Origin: Motacilla alba alba
Taxonomy: Eukaryota; Chordata; Aves; Passeriformes; Motacillidae
Reading direction: 5' to 3'
NCBI RefSeq assembly: GCF_015832195.1
Contig: NC_052019.1
Coordinates: 48,983,016-49,047,015, forward strand
Length of the DNA: 64,000 bases
The notes under the pieces were generated by a model. It saw nothing but the letters and a program-made list of their open reading frames with translations, was not told where the DNA came from and did no database searches. Below, piece by piece: positions 62,701 through 64,000 of this stretch; position 1 is the first letter of the stretch; every line of letters begins with the position of its first letter. Position numbers and translations under genes: made by a program.

Positions 62701-64000
62701 ACAAGAGGGCCAGGTTGCTGCTATACACAGGGAGTGGGCAGACCACAACTTCAGATTTTCCTTTGGCTTAAGCAGAAACTTTATTTTAAAACAAGCAAAA
62801 AAAAAGATTGAAAAAAGGAAACCTCTCTGCTTTTCTTCCTTTTCTTCCTTGGGCACTTCTGCCTATCACTTCTGTTCTCGGGATCAAGGACATGCACGGA
62901 AACCTTGGCAGACTAGTGGGACACAGTCAACATCATTCACAGGTCAGCCACTGTGGCTGCCTTTAAAACCATAACATAAGGGACAGCAGCACAATGCTCC
63001 ACGTGGGCCAAATCAAGCTGGTGGCAAAGCTGGTTTCCAAATAAAGAGGAAACAAACCCAGCCCTGTGATGAGATGAGCTGCACCAGCTGGCTCTGATGG
63101 GAGTTGTCCACAGGTGGCTTCAGGGAGGAGCAAAACCCCCAGTGCTAATATGAACCACTTCCAAGGGAGTAGCAGTAGGGTGGTTTTATTTATCTTTCTT
63201 GGCCTGAGGTTGTACTAGCTCAGGAGACTTTTAGCAAGACTTTTTGGTACTTGCACCTGGGAGTTTTTCTGGGGGGGGTTTTTTGTGGGGGAGAAGGTTG
63301 CAGATGGTTTGTTCTCCAGCTAACACACTATGGAGCAAATATACACCTATGTTCTATGTAAATATTAATAGAATTATTTGTCAGAATGTTTCCTTTTTTA
63401 TTTTTCTCTTTCCAAGAGGGAAGCAAACCAAACATTTATTTTTCAAAAAACCTGTAAGTTTTTGAGGCACTCATTTCTGCATACAGTTGTGAATCCCTGT
63501 GGACTCTTGAGTGTTTTCTCCTGGAAGTGAATTTACTGTTCAGTGGCTGCAGTTATTCCAGCAGGAAACCATGGAAAGCCTTTTGGTGCCTAAAATAAGG
63601 AGTTTTCTCTTTCTGGTCTAGAGGAGCAGCTTCCTGTGTTCCAGATGAGCAGTAATGCTAGCTTAATGAGCCATGGACTATAATTTTTTTATTCTTTTGG
63701 AGCTGTTCTGGCCACCCATCCACCCCGATGGCTCTTAGTGGAAGAAAATTTATAAATCATTGAGTTACCTAAAGCCCTTTTGGGAAGGGACCCTGTAAAA
63801 AAAACAGAACCCCAATATGTCTGTGGAGCCTGAGCATTGTACCCAGGACAGTGGCAACCTGCCTGCAGCGGCACAGCCACTGCCTGTGTTTTGGGTCTTG
63901 CACACGGATGCTCCCAGCACTGACTACGGCCTCCTCATCACAAGTACAACGCTGTGGGCTTTCCAGGTAAACCTCTGGAGTGGTGAATGGCTTCCTGAAG
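59782..64000. other. Upstream flank of the RNF4-like gene, no gene supported
   Basis: It must contain the promoter and 5'UTR of the RNF4-like gene near its left end, but I see no clear CpG island or TATA box. The segment 59,960-60,580 is moderately GC-rich and gives long chance frames in several phases. A CR1 fragment lies at 60.4-60.5 kb. The rest is AT-rich and featureless to me. Confidence 0.5.
60425..60542 (-). repeat. Internal CR1 3'-region fragment
   Basis: On the + strand CCTGGCCTGGAACGTTCCAG, GGCACCCACAGCTTCTCTGG and GCAGCCTGTTCCAATGTCTC are the reverse complement of the CR1 stretch around GAGACACTGGAACAGGTTGCC. The 3' terminal part is absent. Confidence 0.8.

Overview
This is vertebrate nuclear DNA: about 64 kb of AT-rich sequence with intron-split genes, GT-AG splice sites and CR1 retroposon ends. 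CR1 3' ends carrying an ATTCTATGA-type tail, plus one SINE with a tRNA-Ile-like head and a CR1-like tail, point to a bird, most likely a passerine. No prokaryotic or viral gene was recognised. Nearly all open frames longer than 60 codons are chance frames; the real genes consist of short exons.

Left half (about 1-38,300, + strand): the endomucin gene (EMCN), an endothelial sialomucin, from its second or a nearby exon to the stop codon. Ten exons join in one frame. Six Ser/Thr-rich ectodomain exons are followed by a transmembrane exon and three cytoplasmic-tail exons. The signal-peptide exon is not in the window. Introns hold CR1 and SINE copies, simple repeats, a CpG-dense patch at about 11.5 kb and a pair of TIR-bounded repeats joined by a long palindrome at about 35 kb.

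Middle (38,300-50,200): no supported gene; probably the intergenic space between two convergent genes, possibly with an EMCN 3'UTR exon.

Right part (50,205-59,781, - strand): a complete, highly unusual RNF4-like SUMO-targeted ubiquitin ligase gene. It has an RNF4-like basic N-terminus, a SIM exon built from 24-bp tandem repeats (five SIM-like motifs), and a C-terminal RING split over two exons that keeps all Zn ligands. Between SIM and RING lies a tandem array of five extra two-exon modules. In each, the second exon is a decayed 55-bp duplicate of the first RING half-exon: its CPIC has become RPFW, PPAS, PPAS, ARFW or PSTS. All modules keep splice sites and frame, so I predict a protein of about 453 aa against about 190 aa for RNF4. 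A sixth copy of the acidic exon is broken by stops, and two modules are nearly identical, so the array still looks active.

Far right (59,800-64,000): upstream flank of the RNF4-like gene with a CR1 fragment; no gene supported.
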